A DNA stretch of 24,658 bases from Bacteroidales bacterium (GCA_017631875.1 JAGBSL010000086.1:1-24658); one strand, 5' to 3'; counted from the stretch's first letter, positions 7,977 to 16,049 are shown. Notes: generated from the sequence alone by a model not told the origin. Numbers and translations: made by a program.

Positions 7977-9245
7977 ATGACAAAGGTGAATATGGAAGAG
8001 TATGAGGTAACCTTTACCGATTGGGTACCAGAAAACTCGATAATCAAAGTAATCGGAGTCGGCGGCGGCGGATGTAACGCTGTAGACTACATGTACAACC
8101 ATCGCATCGAGGGCTGTACTTTCATCGTATGCAATACAGACTCTCAGTCCCTGAAGAAAAGTCCTGTACCGGTAAAGATACAGCTCGGATCCGGACTTGG
8201 TGCCGGATGTAACCCTACCGAGGGACGCAATGCGGCTCTGAGTTCTCAGCAGGAAATCGAGGAAAAGGTGCTGAACACAAAGACAGACATGCTGTTCATT
8301 ACAGCCGGCATGGGTGGTGGAACAGGCACCGGAGCAGCCCCCGTGATTGCTGCAATGGCAAAGAACAAGGGCATCCTTACTGTCGGAGTAGTGACCATTC
8401 CTTTCAAGAACGAAGGCAACGAGTCAATGTCAAAAGCCATTGACGGCATTTACGAACTGCAGAAGAACGTAGACAGCATCCTCATCATCAACAATGAGAA
8501 GATATACACACACTACGGCAGTCTTCTTGTACATGAGGCATTTCCGAAGACTGACGAAGTGCTCGCTACTGCCGTACAGGGCATTACAGAGATCATCAAC
8601 AAGCCTGGTTATGTAAACGTGGACTTCAAGGACGTCAAGGCAATGATGACCGACAGCGGCATGGCTCTGATGGGATGCGGCAAGGGCGAAGGCGAGAACC
8701 GTATCAAGGATGCGGTAACTAACGCGCTTGCATCCCCTCTCCTTAACGACTTTGACATCAAGACTGCCAAGAACGTACTGATCAACATCACATGCGGATA
8801 TAACGAGAAGGGACTTCTCATGGACGATCTCGCTGAGATCGACAGGCTGATGACCGAACAGCTCGGAGAGACTGCAAACAGGTTCAAGAGAGGTATCGTT
8901 TACGAAATGGACCCTGAGTTTGCTGATAAAGTGAGCATCACTGTAATCGCTACCGGTTTTGAGATGAAGAGACTCAACGAGATCACTAACGTAAAGCTCG
9001 GCAACATCATCGAGATCGACAGCAACTTCACTTATAAGAAAGGTACTACTGAAGGCGCAGATGGTCTTGGCCAGTGTGAGGCGACAAGCCAGAAGATCGG
9101 CTATAACAGCGCAAGCATCAAGACCACATTCGACTTCGGCAAGAGCGGCAAGCCGGTGCTTCTTGTAGGAGAGGCCGACGACAAGAGCGAGCTTGAGAAC
9201 ACAGCTGCCATCAGAAGAAAAGGTAAGAAAGATAAAACTGAATAA
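7977..9245 (+). CDS. ftsZ: Cell division GTPase FtsZ
   Basis: FtsZ is the tubulin-like GTPase that polymerises into the cytokinetic ring. The 422-residue protein has the N-terminal glycine-rich VIGVGGGGCNAVD, the tubulin signature GGGTGTGAAP (about residues 114-123), the T7-loop region with the NVDFKDVKAMM segment, and a conserved C-terminal peptide-like ending (ENTAAIRRKGKK) that normally binds FtsA. The linker between the GTPase core and that peptide is short, roughly 60 residues. It is the last gene of the dcw cluster, and gltX begins 3 bases after its stop, probably in the same transcript. Confidence 0.98.
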   Translation: MTKVNMEEYEVTFTDWVPENSIIKVIGVGGGGCNAVDYMYNHRIEGCTFIVCNTDSQSLKKSPVPVKIQLGSGLGAGCNPTEGRNAALSSQQEIEEKVLNTKTDMLFITAGMGGGTGTGAAPVIAAMAKNKGILTVGVVTIPFKNEGNESMSKAIDGIYELQKNVDSILIINNEKIYTHYGSLLVHEAFPKTDEVLATAVQGITEIINKPGYVNVDFKDVKAMMTDSGMALMGCGKGEGENRIKDAVTNALASPLLNDFDIKTAKNVLINITCGYNEKGLLMDDLAEIDRLMTEQLGETANRFKRGIVYEMDPEFADKVSITVIATGFEMKRLNEITNVKLGNIIEIDSNFTYKKGTTEGADGLGQCEATSQKIGYNSASIKTTFDFGKSGKPVLLVGEADDKSELENTAAIRRKGKKDKTE

Positions 9246-9248
9246 TAT

Positions 9249-10805
9249 ATGAGCAGGAAAACAAGAGTAAGGTTTGCACCTTCACCAACAGGCCCTCTCC
9301 ACATGGGAGGCGTGAGGACAGCCCTCTACAACTACCTCTTCGCAAAGCAGAGAGGCGGTGATTTTATCATCAGAATCGAGGACACTGACTCTCAGAGATT
9401 CGTCCCTGGAGCCGAGAAGTACATCATCGAGGCACTCAACTGGTGCGGCATCGTTCCTGACGAAGGAGTAGATGCAGAAGGAAACGTTGTCGAGACTGCA
9501 TCGGAGCGTCACCCACACGCTCCATACAGACAGAGCCAGAGAAAGCCTATCTATCGTCAGTATGCTGAGCAGCTGGTTGAGAGCGGATATGCCTATTACG
9601 CATTTGACACAGCTGAGGAGCTCGGCGCAAAGCGTGCGGAGATGGAGGCAGCCGGACAGACATTCATCTATGGCCAGACCACTCGTATGGGTCTTCGCAA
9701 CTCACTCGCAATGGATGAGGCAGAGGTTAAGGAACTCCTTGAGACACGCACTGACTGGACAATCCGCTTCAAGATGCCGGAGAACAGGGTCGTGAAGATG
9801 GATGACCTTATCCGCGGCCACGTCGAAGTGAACACTTCTACTCTGGACGACAAGGTGCTTTGGAAGAGAGCTGACGAGCTTCCTACATACCATCTCGCAA
9901 ACATCGTGGACGACCACCTCATGGAGATCACAGAGGTTATCCGCGGCGAGGAATGGCTTCCGTCACTTCCTCTCCACTACCTCCTTTATGAGGCATTCGG
10001 CTGGACAGACACTCAGCCACGCTTCGCACACCTTTCGCTTCTTCTCAAGCCTGACGGAAAGGGCAAGCTCTCTAAGCGCGACGGAGACCGTCTCGGATTC
10101 CCTGTGTTCCCGCTTCAGTGGGTCAACTCAGAGGGTGAGGTATCACGCGGATACCGTGAGGACGGATACTTCCCAGAGGCATTCGTAAACCTTCTTGCGA
10201 TGCTCGGCTGGAACCCTGGTACTGAGCAGGAGCTCTTCACGCTCGACGAGCTCGTGCAGACATTCTCACTTGAGAGAGTGATCAAGTCAGGTGCACGTTT
10301 CAACGCTGACAAGGCAAAGTGGTATAATAAGGAGTACCTCCGCAAGAAGAGCGTCGGAGAGCTTACAGACCTCTACATGCCTATCCTTGAGGCAAAGGGT
10401 ATCTCTGCCACACGCGAGTACGTAGAGAAGGTCGTTGCACTCATCCAGGAGAGAGCGACATTCGTAGCGGATTTCTGGGACATAGCATCATACCTCTTCG
10501 TAGCTCCTACCGAGTTCGTGGAGAAGGATGCTGCTAAGTTCTGGAAAGAGGAGAACTACACATTGGCATTGAAGGCCGCTGACTTCATCATGGCCTTCGA
10601 CGGAGAGTTCACTCCGGAGGGACTCGGACAGCCTCTCGAGGAGTACATCCGCAGCAACGAATGGCCTATGGGCAAGGTGATGAACTGTCTCCGACTGGCT
10701 CTCGTAGGAGCATCCAGCGGACTGGGCATCGCGGACATCGTGACCCTGATCGGCAAAGAGGAGTTCGCCCGCCGAATCGAATACATCAAGAGCAAGCTCT
10801 GCTAG
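9249..10805 (+). CDS. gltX: Glutamyl-tRNA synthetase
   Basis: This class I aminoacyl-tRNA synthetase charges tRNA-Glu (and possibly tRNA-Gln, when a transamidation pathway is present). The 518-residue protein shows the HIGH motif as HMGG (18-21), preceded by RFAPSPTGPL, and the KMSKS motif as KLSKR (273-277). RIEDTD follows the first motif as in all GluRS. The C-terminal helical anticodon-binding region is intact. It sits 3 bases after ftsZ with no room for its own promoter, so co-transcription with the division genes is likely. Transcription would stop at the hairpin at 10829-10872. Confidence 0.98.
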   Translation: MSRKTRVRFAPSPTGPLHMGGVRTALYNYLFAKQRGGDFIIRIEDTDSQRFVPGAEKYIIEALNWCGIVPDEGVDAEGNVVETASERHPHAPYRQSQRKPIYRQYAEQLVESGYAYYAFDTAEELGAKRAEMEAAGQTFIYGQTTRMGLRNSLAMDEAEVKELLETRTDWTIRFKMPENRVVKMDDLIRGHVEVNTSTLDDKVLWKRADELPTYHLANIVDDHLMEITEVIRGEEWLPSLPLHYLLYEAFGWTDTQPRFAHLSLLLKPDGKGKLSKRDGDRLGFPVFPLQWVNSEGEVSRGYREDGYFPEAFVNLLAMLGWNPGTEQELFTLDELVQTFSLERVIKSGARFNADKAKWYNKEYLRKKSVGELTDLYMPILEAKGISATREYVEKVVALIQERATFVADFWDIASYLFVAPTEFVEKDAAKFWKEENYTLALKAADFIMAFDGEFTPEGLGQPLEEYIRSNEWPMGKVMNCLRLALVGASSGLGIADIVTLIGKEEFARRIEYIKSKLC

Positions 10806-10828
10806 ATTTGATTTCAGACATAAAACAG

Positions 10829-10872
10829 ATCATCGTCGTCAAAGAAACCTACATTTCTTTGACGACGATGAT
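10829..10872. terminator. Bidirectional terminator between gltX and glycerate kinase
   Basis: Perfect 19-bp inverted repeat: arms at 10829-10847 and 10854-10872 with a 6-base loop CCTACA. A T-rich stretch follows on the + side; A-rich sequence precedes it. It lies between two convergent genes, with the glycerate kinase stop codon only 7 bases further on, so it can serve both. Confidence 0.88.
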
Positions 10873-10878
10873 TTATTA

Positions 10879-12009
10879 TTAGGGTAACGGCTGACTTTTG
10901 AGGACAAGACCGACTGCTGTACGGATGTTTTCCTTGGCAACTGCCGGTTTCTTTGCTTCGGACAGCGGCATCCCTTTAGGAGTTATAGGAATGATTGCCT
11001 TTGCATCGGGAAGGTGGCTGATTTCTGTTGCTCCGCATATGGCAATGACCGGTACGCCCATATCTGCCGCTCTCCGCGCTACTTTATACGGCAGCTTTCC
11101 TGTCAGTGTCTGATGGTCTACTTTTCCTTCTCCGGTAATGACCAGGTCTGCATCTTGAATGACATTCTCGAAGCCGACTGCATCCAGTATCACATCTGAT
11201 CCGGAGACCATTTTCGCACGAAGGAACGCATGCATTGCACCAGCCACTCCTCCTGCAGCTCCGGTTCCTGGCATAAATGCAAGATCGACACCTGTCTTCC
11301 TGTGTGCAACATGAGCAAAGTTGCTGAGTCCGTCATCCAAAGCCCTGACCGCACACATGTTTGCTCCTTTCTGCGGTGCATAGACATATGCCGCACCATC
11401 CTGGCCACACAGAGGAGAGGTCACGTCGCAGATGCAGACGAACTCAGTAGCCTTGACCTTATCCGACACCTCACTGTCATCTATATCGTCCAGGAGAATG
11501 AGTTCTGCGCCATAACATGAATTCCTGGTGCCGTCAGCATTTGTGACCCTAAAGCCCAAGGCAGACAGCATTCCCGTGCCAGCATCATTGGTACTGGTGC
11601 CACCAAGCGCGGCTATAACCTTTGTACATCCTCGTGAAATGGCATCTAGGATCATCTGACCGAATCCATATGTGCTGGTCTTGAGAGGGTCTCTCCTATC
11701 TTTCTCAAGCAGTTCAAGACCACATGCCTGGGCAATCTCAACAAAAGCGGTCTTACCGTCAGGAAGTATAAGATACCTGGCATCTACCTTCCAATACAAT
11801 GGACCATATACATTTACGGTAACCTCTTCACTATCAGGATATACCCTCCTTATTGCAGCAAGGGTTCCCTCGCCGCCATCCGCTACCGGCAGACTGACCA
11901 CCTCTGCATCCGGAAAAACATCATGCACTCCTGCTTCTACAGCCTTGGCAACCTGATTCGACGACAGGCAGCCCTTAAAAGAATCCGACGCTACTACTAC
12001 TTTCTTCAT
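10879..12009 (-). CDS. Glycerate kinase (GarK/GlxK family)
   Basis: Glycerate kinase phosphorylates D-glycerate to 2- or 3-phosphoglycerate, feeding glyoxylate, serine or sugar-acid breakdown products into glycolysis. The 376-residue product matches the family length. Motifs seen are SDSFKG (8-13), ADGGEGT (43-49), GGTSTNDAGTG in the middle, MPGTGAAGGVAGA, and VITGEGKVDHQT towards the C-terminus, all typical of the GarK-type fold. Which phosphoglycerate is made cannot be told from sequence alone; 2-phosphoglycerate is usual for this family. The gene is divergent from rpiB across a 107-base palindromic promoter region and convergent with gltX. Confidence 0.95.
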   Translation of the reverse strand: MKKVVVASDSFKGCLSSNQVAKAVEAGVHDVFPDAEVVSLPVADGGEGTLAAIRRVYPDSEEVTVNVYGPLYWKVDARYLILPDGKTAFVEIAQACGLELLEKDRRDPLKTSTYGFGQMILDAISRGCTKVIAALGGTSTNDAGTGMLSALGFRVTNADGTRNSCYGAELILLDDIDDSEVSDKVKATEFVCICDVTSPLCGQDGAAYVYAPQKGANMCAVRALDDGLSNFAHVAHRKTGVDLAFMPGTGAAGGVAGAMHAFLRAKMVSGSDVILDAVGFENVIQDADLVITGEGKVDHQTLTGKLPYKVARRAADMGVPVIAICGATEISHLPDAKAIIPITPKGMPLSEAKKPAVAKENIRTAVGLVLKSQPLP

Positions 12010-12019
12010 ATTCGTGTTG

Positions 12020-12066
12020 AAATTATATTTGTGTTGAAATCATGGATTTCCATACAAATATAATTT
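12020..12066. promoter_or_regulatory. Palindromic divergent promoter region, glycerate kinase / rpiB
   Basis: Perfect 13-bp inverted repeat, AAATTATATTTGT at 12020-12032 and its complement at 12054-12066, around a central palindrome ATGGATTTCCAT (12042-12053). Each arm contains TATATTTG, a match to the Bacteroidota -7 box TAnnTTTG: + strand 12024-12031 towards rpiB, - strand 12062-12055 towards glycerate kinase. GTGTTGAAAT is also repeated at 12014-12023 and 12031-12040. The symmetry could be an operator or just back-to-back promoters. Confidence 0.55.
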
Positions 12067-12086
12067 TTATTTTGACCACATAACCT

Positions 12087-12094
12087 TAAATTTG
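12087..12094 (+). promoter_or_regulatory. -7 promoter box of rpiB
   Basis: TAAATTTG matches TAnnTTTG and is followed 22 bases later by the rpiB ATG. Upstream T-rich sequence (12064-12067) sits at about the expected -33 distance but is not a clean TTTG. Confidence 0.5.
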
Positions 12095-12116
12095 CACTCT
12101 CTTTAAAATCTTACTC

Positions 12117-12548
12117 ATGAAAATAGGTATCTGCAATGACCACGCTGGCGTGGAGTACAAAAACAGACTGGTGGAATATCTCACCGGCAAGGGTTACGAG
12201 ATGGTGAACTTCGGTACTGACACTACCGACAGCATGGACTATCCTGACGTAGCTCACCCTCTCGCAACAGCCGTAGAGAACGGCGAAGTCGAGCTCGGAA
12301 TCGCATTCTGCGGCACCGGCAACGGCATGGCCATGGCCCTTAACCACCACCAGGGTATCCGCGCAGGACTCTGCTGGTCAGTGGAGATCGGCAAGCTCAT
12401 CAAGCAGCACAACAACGCCAATGTGCTCGTGATGCCGGCTCGTTTCATCCCGTTCGAGACAGTTCTGGAGATCACTGACGCATGGCTTGGTGAAGAATTC
12501 GAGGGTGGTCGCCACCAGGGTCGCATCGATAAAATCCCTGTAAAATAA
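12117..12548 (+). CDS. rpiB: Ribose-5-phosphate isomerase B
   Basis: RpiB interconverts ribose 5-phosphate and ribulose 5-phosphate in the non-oxidative pentose phosphate pathway. The 143-residue protein has the usual RpiB/LacAB length and motifs: NDHAGVEYK near the N-terminus, DYPDVAHP (41-48), and FCGTGNGMAMALN, in which Cys65 is the expected catalytic base and GTGNG binds phosphate. It is the first gene of a + strand run (rpiB, truB, MATE) with very short spacers, and is divergent from glycerate kinase. A related galactose or allose 6-phosphate isomerase activity cannot be excluded from sequence. Confidence 0.96.
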   Translation: MKIGICNDHAGVEYKNRLVEYLTGKGYEMVNFGTDTTDSMDYPDVAHPLATAVENGEVELGIAFCGTGNGMAMALNHHQGIRAGLCWSVEIGKLIKQHNNANVLVMPARFIPFETVLEITDAWLGEEFEGGRHQGRIDKIPVK

Positions 12549-12581
12549 CATATCTTGGAAGCTCTGATTCTTACTCCGGAT

Positions 12582-13478
12582 ATGGCTCCTCTTTCAAGAA
12601 ACATCGAGGACTATCCGGAGGGGATTATCATCCCCATTGACAAACCATACAGATGGACTTCTGCGGATGTCATCCGCAAAGTCAAATATACGGCTATCCG
12701 TCATTTCGGCAAGAAGAACCTCAAGGTCGGACATGCCGGCACGCTGGACCCATTGGCGACCGGCGTGCTGCTTGTATGTATCGGCAAGGCGACGAAGCTT
12801 GCGGAGGAGCTGCAGTCTCATGACAAGGAGTATGTAGCCGGAATCACATTCGGAGCCACTACGCCTTCATACGACCTGGAAAAGGAGATCGACAGGTTCT
12901 TTCCGCACGAGCATATAACTGCCGCTGCCGTAGAGGAGGCTCTGCCTGCATTCATCGGCGAGCAGGACCAGATCGCTCCCCTCTTCTCGGCAAAGTCTGT
13001 GGACGGCGTTCGCGCGTATGAGCTTGCACGCAAGCTGCATCGCGAAGGCAAGACGCTGGACGAGGCAGCAGCAGAGCTGATCCGCGTTTCAAGGATCAGC
13101 ATTACTGAATTGGAGTGTATAGAATTCATCGGTGCCAGTGCCGCTTCCGAAGACCCCCGGACCGTGCCTGCGGCACTTATCCACCCCCTACGCGGGGGTG
13201 CGATATCTTCTCCAGCGGTCACTGGCACCGAAAGCAGACAAATTTCTAATGCGTCAAGCAGAATCAACGTGACAGACAATTCGGAGCTGGGACTGCCGCG
13301 TGCTGTGGTGCGCATGGCATGCTCGAAAGGCACATACGTCCGTGCATTCGCCCGTGACCTCGGAGAGGCGCTCGGCAGCGGCGCGCACCTGGACTCGCTC
13401 CAGCGTAGCCGCAGCGGCATCTTCCGTGTGGAGAATGCCCTCACCGTCGAGCAGGCAATCAACCTGCTTCAGGCATAA
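12582..13478 (+). CDS. truB: tRNA pseudouridine-55 synthase TruB with internal palindromic insertion
   Basis: TruB makes the universal pseudouridine 55 in the T-loop of tRNAs. With the ATG at 12582 it has 298 residues, longer than most bacterial TruB of this type (about 230-250). An in-frame TTG at 12555 would add 9 residues; ATG is preferred, although neither start has a Shine-Dalgarno. Motifs: IPIDKPYRWTS (17-27), catalytic Asp56 in GHAGTLDPLATGVL, and CSKGTYVRAFARDLG in the C-terminal half. Between the strand SITELECIEFI and the CSKGTY motif, where the family has only a short link, there are about 60 extra residues. Residues 184-216 are encoded by a 99-bp palindromic element (13131-13229) inserted in frame. 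The catalytic core remains intact, so the enzyme is probably functional. Confidence 0.95.
   Translation: MAPLSRNIEDYPEGIIIPIDKPYRWTSADVIRKVKYTAIRHFGKKNLKVGHAGTLDPLATGVLLVCIGKATKLAEELQSHDKEYVAGITFGATTPSYDLEKEIDRFFPHEHITAAAVEEALPAFIGEQDQIAPLFSAKSVDGVRAYELARKLHREGKTLDEAAAELIRVSRISITELECIEFIGASAASEDPRTVPAALIHPLRGGAISSPAVTGTESRQISNASSRINVTDNSELGLPRAVVRMACSKGTYVRAFARDLGEALGSGAHLDSLQRSRSGIFRVENALTVEQAINLLQA
13131..13229. repeat. 99-bp palindromic element in frame inside truB
   Basis: Outer inverted repeat GGTGCCAGTG (13131-13140) and CACTGGCACC (13220-13229), extended inward by CCGC/GCGG with one bulged base. Inside are two perfect hairpins: GTGCC / GGCAC with loop TGC (13164-13176), and CACCCCC / GGGGGTG with loop TACGC (13182-13200). 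The length is exactly 33 codons and the reading frame is open through it. The order C5 run, 5-bp stem with 3-base loop, C5/G5 stem with 5-base loop resembles the 15.5 kb intergenic repeat. Confidence 0.8.
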
Positions 13479-13492
13479 AGGTCACACTCGCA

Positions 13493-14830
13493 ATGGGTTC
13501 GACAAGCACATATTCGTACAGGAACATCTGGAAGGTAGCCTACCCTATCCTGATAAGCCTGGTGATGGAGCAGATGATCGGTCTGACCGACACCGCCTTC
13601 CTCGGAAGGGTCGGCGAGGTCGAGCTAGGCGCTTCTGCCATCGCAATCGTGTACTATATGGTGCTGTTCATGATCGGATTCGGATTCAGCATCGGAGCAC
13701 AGATCATAATCGGAAGACGAAACGGAGAAGGCAACTTCCGTGACACCGGCAAGGTATTCTGGCAAGGACTGTATTTCGTCATGGGACTCTCGGGAGTCCT
13801 GATTGCCCTGTCAGAACTTTTATCGCCATGGCTCATGGGACTGATGGTCTCGTCAGAGGCAGTCTATGCAGCTGCCTTGAGCTACGTACGATGGCGTCTG
13901 CCGGGCATGGTGTTCGCCTTCGCGACAGCTATGTTCCGTGCCTTCTATGTCGGCACGACACAAACCAAGACATTGACACTCAATTCAATAGTCATGGTAT
14001 CGTCAAATGTGCTGTTCAACTGGATACTGATATTCGGACACTTCGGGCTGCCGGCTTTAGGCATCACCGGAGCAGCTATAGGATCAAGTCTGGCGGAACT
14101 TGTATCGCTGATATTCTTCATTATATATACTAAGGTAAGCTGCGACCGTCCGAAGTATGGTCTTGACAAGCCGGCGGCTCTTGACCGGACGGAGCTCCGT
14201 GGCATGATGCCGGTGTGCACATGGACCATGATTCAACATACGATCTCCATATCGACATGGTTCATTTTCTTCCTTTATATAGAGCATTTGGGCGAACGTG
14301 CACTGGCCATATCCAACATCACGCGAAGCGCTTCCGGAATGATATGGGTCGTGCTCCAGGCATTCTCGTCGACATGCAGCACCCTTGTCAGCAACATCAT
14401 AGGCGAAGGCCATCAGGACAAGGTCATGTCCCTGGTCAGACGCATCCTTAAACTGTCTTACGGAGTCGTCAGCGTGATGATATTGGCATTCTGCCTTTTC
14501 CCTCAGGCTGTCGCACGCATCTATACAGACATACCTGCGGTGATTGCAGCTTCTGCACCTGCGCTGATCGTCATGAGCACATCGTATCTGTTCAATGTCG
14601 GAGGACAGGTATTCTTCCTGGCTGTTTCGGGAACAGGAAGCACCAACACCGCATTCAGACTTGAGCTTATCGCCCTTGTCGTCTACATGGCTTATTGCAC
14701 CATCATTATCGGATGGCTCAGACTCGATGTGGCGGTCTGCTGGACAGCTGAATACGTCTACGGAGGCATGCTCCTGCTCTGCAGCTGGCTCTACATGCGC
14801 AGCGGACGCTGGAAGAACCGCCGGATTTAG
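13493..14830 (+). CDS. MATE family efflux transporter
   Basis: This is a polytopic inner-membrane transporter of the multidrug and toxic compound extrusion family, exporting substrates in exchange for Na+ or H+. The 445-residue length and two related halves of about six hydrophobic helices each fit MATE proteins. The first helix begins near residue 12 with the typical IWKVAYPILISLVMEQMIGLTDTAFLGR pattern (read as residues 11-38), and GFGFSIGAQIIIGRRNGEG follows. Substrate cannot be predicted; NorM-like or DinF-like assignment is not resolved. The ATG at 13493 lies 14 bases after the truB stop, so the gene may ride on the rpiB-truB transcript. Its 3' end overlaps the convergent YgjP-like gene by 4 bases. 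Confidence 0.94.
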   Translation: MGSTSTYSYRNIWKVAYPILISLVMEQMIGLTDTAFLGRVGEVELGASAIAIVYYMVLFMIGFGFSIGAQIIIGRRNGEGNFRDTGKVFWQGLYFVMGLSGVLIALSELLSPWLMGLMVSSEAVYAAALSYVRWRLPGMVFAFATAMFRAFYVGTTQTKTLTLNSIVMVSSNVLFNWILIFGHFGLPALGITGAAIGSSLAELVSLIFFIIYTKVSCDRPKYGLDKPAALDRTELRGMMPVCTWTMIQHTISISTWFIFFLYIEHLGERALAISNITRSASGMIWVVLQAFSSTCSTLVSNIIGEGHQDKVMSLVRRILKLSYGVVSVMILAFCLFPQAVARIYTDIPAVIAASAPALIVMSTSYLFNVGGQVFFLAVSGTGSTNTAFRLELIALVVYMAYCTIIIGWLRLDVAVCWTAEYVYGGMLLLCSWLYMRSGRWKNRRI

Positions 14831-15477
14831 GTGCGATACTGCTTGATGGCGCGGGTGAGGGTGTAGTCTACCGGATAGCGGGCTTTGGAGAGGGCGGCCT
14901 TGCGGGCAAGGTCGGCGGCCATAGGATCCAGGTCAAGGGTCTTGACCAGATGGTCGGTCAGGACATGCTCCAGAAGGAGGTGGAATCCATGGCCGTGATC
15001 CTGGTGGCGGAGGTGGCAGAGCTCGTGCAGAAGGACGTAGTCCTGGAGTATGCGCGGCAGGCGCATGATGCTGAGATTCAGGTTGATATTGCCCTTGGAA
15101 GAGCAACTTCCCCAGTTTGTTGCGTTATGCTTGATGGTCACACGGTTATACGTGAAACCATATCTGGCCGCCAGCACAGCAAGACGCCCCGGAAGTTCTG
15201 CCTTTGCCTGTCGGCGCAGCGTTTCAATCTCTTCTGGAGTGGCAACATGTACGTTCCTTTGCTGCTCCTTCTGTTTAGCCATGGTCTGGAGGATCCACTC
15301 GCGACGGGCCTCGAAGAACAGCTTGGCGGCCGCATAAGGAAGCATGGTCGGAACCGTCACCGAGACACCCTTGACAGGGTGCACGCGGATGCTGATGTTC
15401 CTGCTGCGTGCGCTTTTGCGGAACACCACCTCCCCTATCTGAGGATCTATGATAATCTTTTCACCTGCTCTTGCCAT
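14827..15477 (-). CDS. YgjP-like zinc metallopeptidase (M48/DUF45)
   Basis: The 216-residue protein belongs to the YgjP/WLM-related metallopeptidase domain family (DUF45). Evidence is WGSCSSKGNINLN (122-134) followed by a zinc-protease helix HELCH (151-155) and a downstream His-rich DHGHGF (160-165) that supplies the third ligand. The N-terminal part has the family's beta-strand pattern with the R-x-x-x-I-x-I-R repeat. The biological substrate of the family is not established. Residues after about 175 form a basic helical tail. No signal peptide is visible, so the protein is likely cytoplasmic. It is divergent from rpsO, and a long multi-hairpin repeat lies in its 5' leader. Confidence 0.92.
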   Translation of the reverse strand: MARAGEKIIIDPQIGEVVFRKSARSRNISIRVHPVKGVSVTVPTMLPYAAAKLFFEARREWILQTMAKQKEQQRNVHVATPEEIETLRRQAKAELPGRLAVLAARYGFTYNRVTIKHNATNWGSCSSKGNINLNLSIMRLPRILQDYVLLHELCHLRHQDHGHGFHLLLEHVLTDHLVKTLDLDPMAADLARKAALSKARYPVDYTLTRAIKQYRT

Positions 15478-15495
15478 ATTATTAAGTTATCTCAA

Positions 15496-15581
15496 CCCCC
15501 TGTCACCTTGTGACATCCCCCTTTCAGGGGGAATTTCGTCCCTACTCGGGACGGGCCAAAAATTCTTCGAGCTTTTTGGCC
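15496..15581 (-). repeat. Dispersed hairpin repeat, copy B (long form)
   Basis: Read on the minus strand the order is: stem GGCCAAAAA with its mate TTTTTGGCC around loop GCTCGAAGAA (15581-15554); stem GTCCC/GGGAC with loop GAGTA (15552-15538); GAAA; stem TCCCCC/GGGGGA with loop TGAAA (15532-15516); stem GTCAC/GTGAC with loop AAG (15514-15502); then GGGGG. The first two stems differ from copies A and C by compensatory changes. It ends 18 bases before the YgjP-like start codon. Confidence 0.88.
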
Positions 15582-15582
15582 A

Positions 15583-15590
15583 CAAATATA
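15583..15590 (-). promoter_or_regulatory. -7 promoter box of the YgjP-like gene
   Basis: TATATTTG on the minus strand (15590 to 15583) matches TAnnTTTG. Only one base separates it from repeat copy B, so transcription would start within or at the edge of the first hairpin. No clear -33 TTTG is seen. Confidence 0.5.
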
Positions 15591-15614
15591 ATCATATAAA
15601 TTTTCATTTAAGGG

Positions 15615-15645
15615 GTTGTTTTGTCGGATATTATGACTATCTTTG
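15615..15645 (+). promoter_or_regulatory. Promoter of rpsO
   Basis: TATCTTTG (15638-15645) matches the Bacteroidota -7 box TAnnTTTG. GTTG at 15615-15618 lies 19 bases upstream, the spacing expected of the -33 box. The leader to the rpsO ATG would be about 60 bases. Confidence 0.6.
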
Positions 15646-15714
15646 CGCCCGCTTTGGGTTTACTTGCCAGTGACCCGTAAAGTTTTGATGTTTAACCCTT
15701 AATCTTTTAAAATT

Positions 15715-15990
15715 ATGGCAGAGTACCTTATGCCTGAAAAGAAACAGGAGATTTTCGCGAAGTACGGAAAGTCTAACACTGACACTGGTTCTCCAGAGAG
15801 CCAGGTAGCATTGTTCTCCTACCGTATCGCTCACCTTACCGAGCACCTTAAGAGCAACAAGCACGACTATGCAACTCGTCGTTCACTTCTTAAGCTTGTA
15901 GGTAAGCGTCGTCGTGTACTTGATTATCTCAAGTCAGTAGACATCGAGAGATACAGAGCAATCGTTAAGGAGCTTGGTCTCCGTCGATAA
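15715..15990 (+). CDS. rpsO: 30S ribosomal protein S15
   Basis: S15 is a primary 16S rRNA binding protein of the small-subunit platform and also contacts the large subunit. The 91-residue product (family usually 88-90) contains the signature [22 protein letters not shown] (split around residues 24-45), [23 protein letters not shown] and the ending VKELGLRR. The start is fixed by the short N-terminus [11 protein letters not shown]. It has its own promoter and a strong terminator, and is followed by pnp, the classic rpsO-pnp neighbourhood. Codon use is that of a highly expressed gene. Confidence 0.98.
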   Translation: MAEYLMPEKKQEIFAKYGKSNTDTGSPESQVALFSYRIAHLTEHLKSNKHDYATRRSLLKLVGKRRRVLDYLKSVDIERYRAIVKELGLRR

Positions 15991-16015
15991 GCTACATCAT
16001 AGTAGGAAACCGACG

Positions 16016-16049
16016 AAGGGGGAACTCCCAAAAGGGATTCCCCCTTTTT
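16016..16049 (+). terminator. Rho-independent terminator of rpsO
   Basis: Arms AAGGGGGAA (16016-16024) and TTCCCCCTT (16038-16046), extended inward by TCCC/GGGA after one bulged C, with an AAAA loop, followed by TTT. It would stop or attenuate read-through from rpsO to pnp. Confidence 0.85.

Noticed and set aside
12818..13462. 214-codon minus-strand open frame opposite truB
   Set aside because: Ser/Arg/Ala-rich, no recognisable domain, and fully overlaps the conserved truB frame.
14950..15513. 187-codon plus-strand frame opposite the YgjP-like gene
   Set aside because: Shadow of a gene with an intact HELCH active site; no family resemblance.
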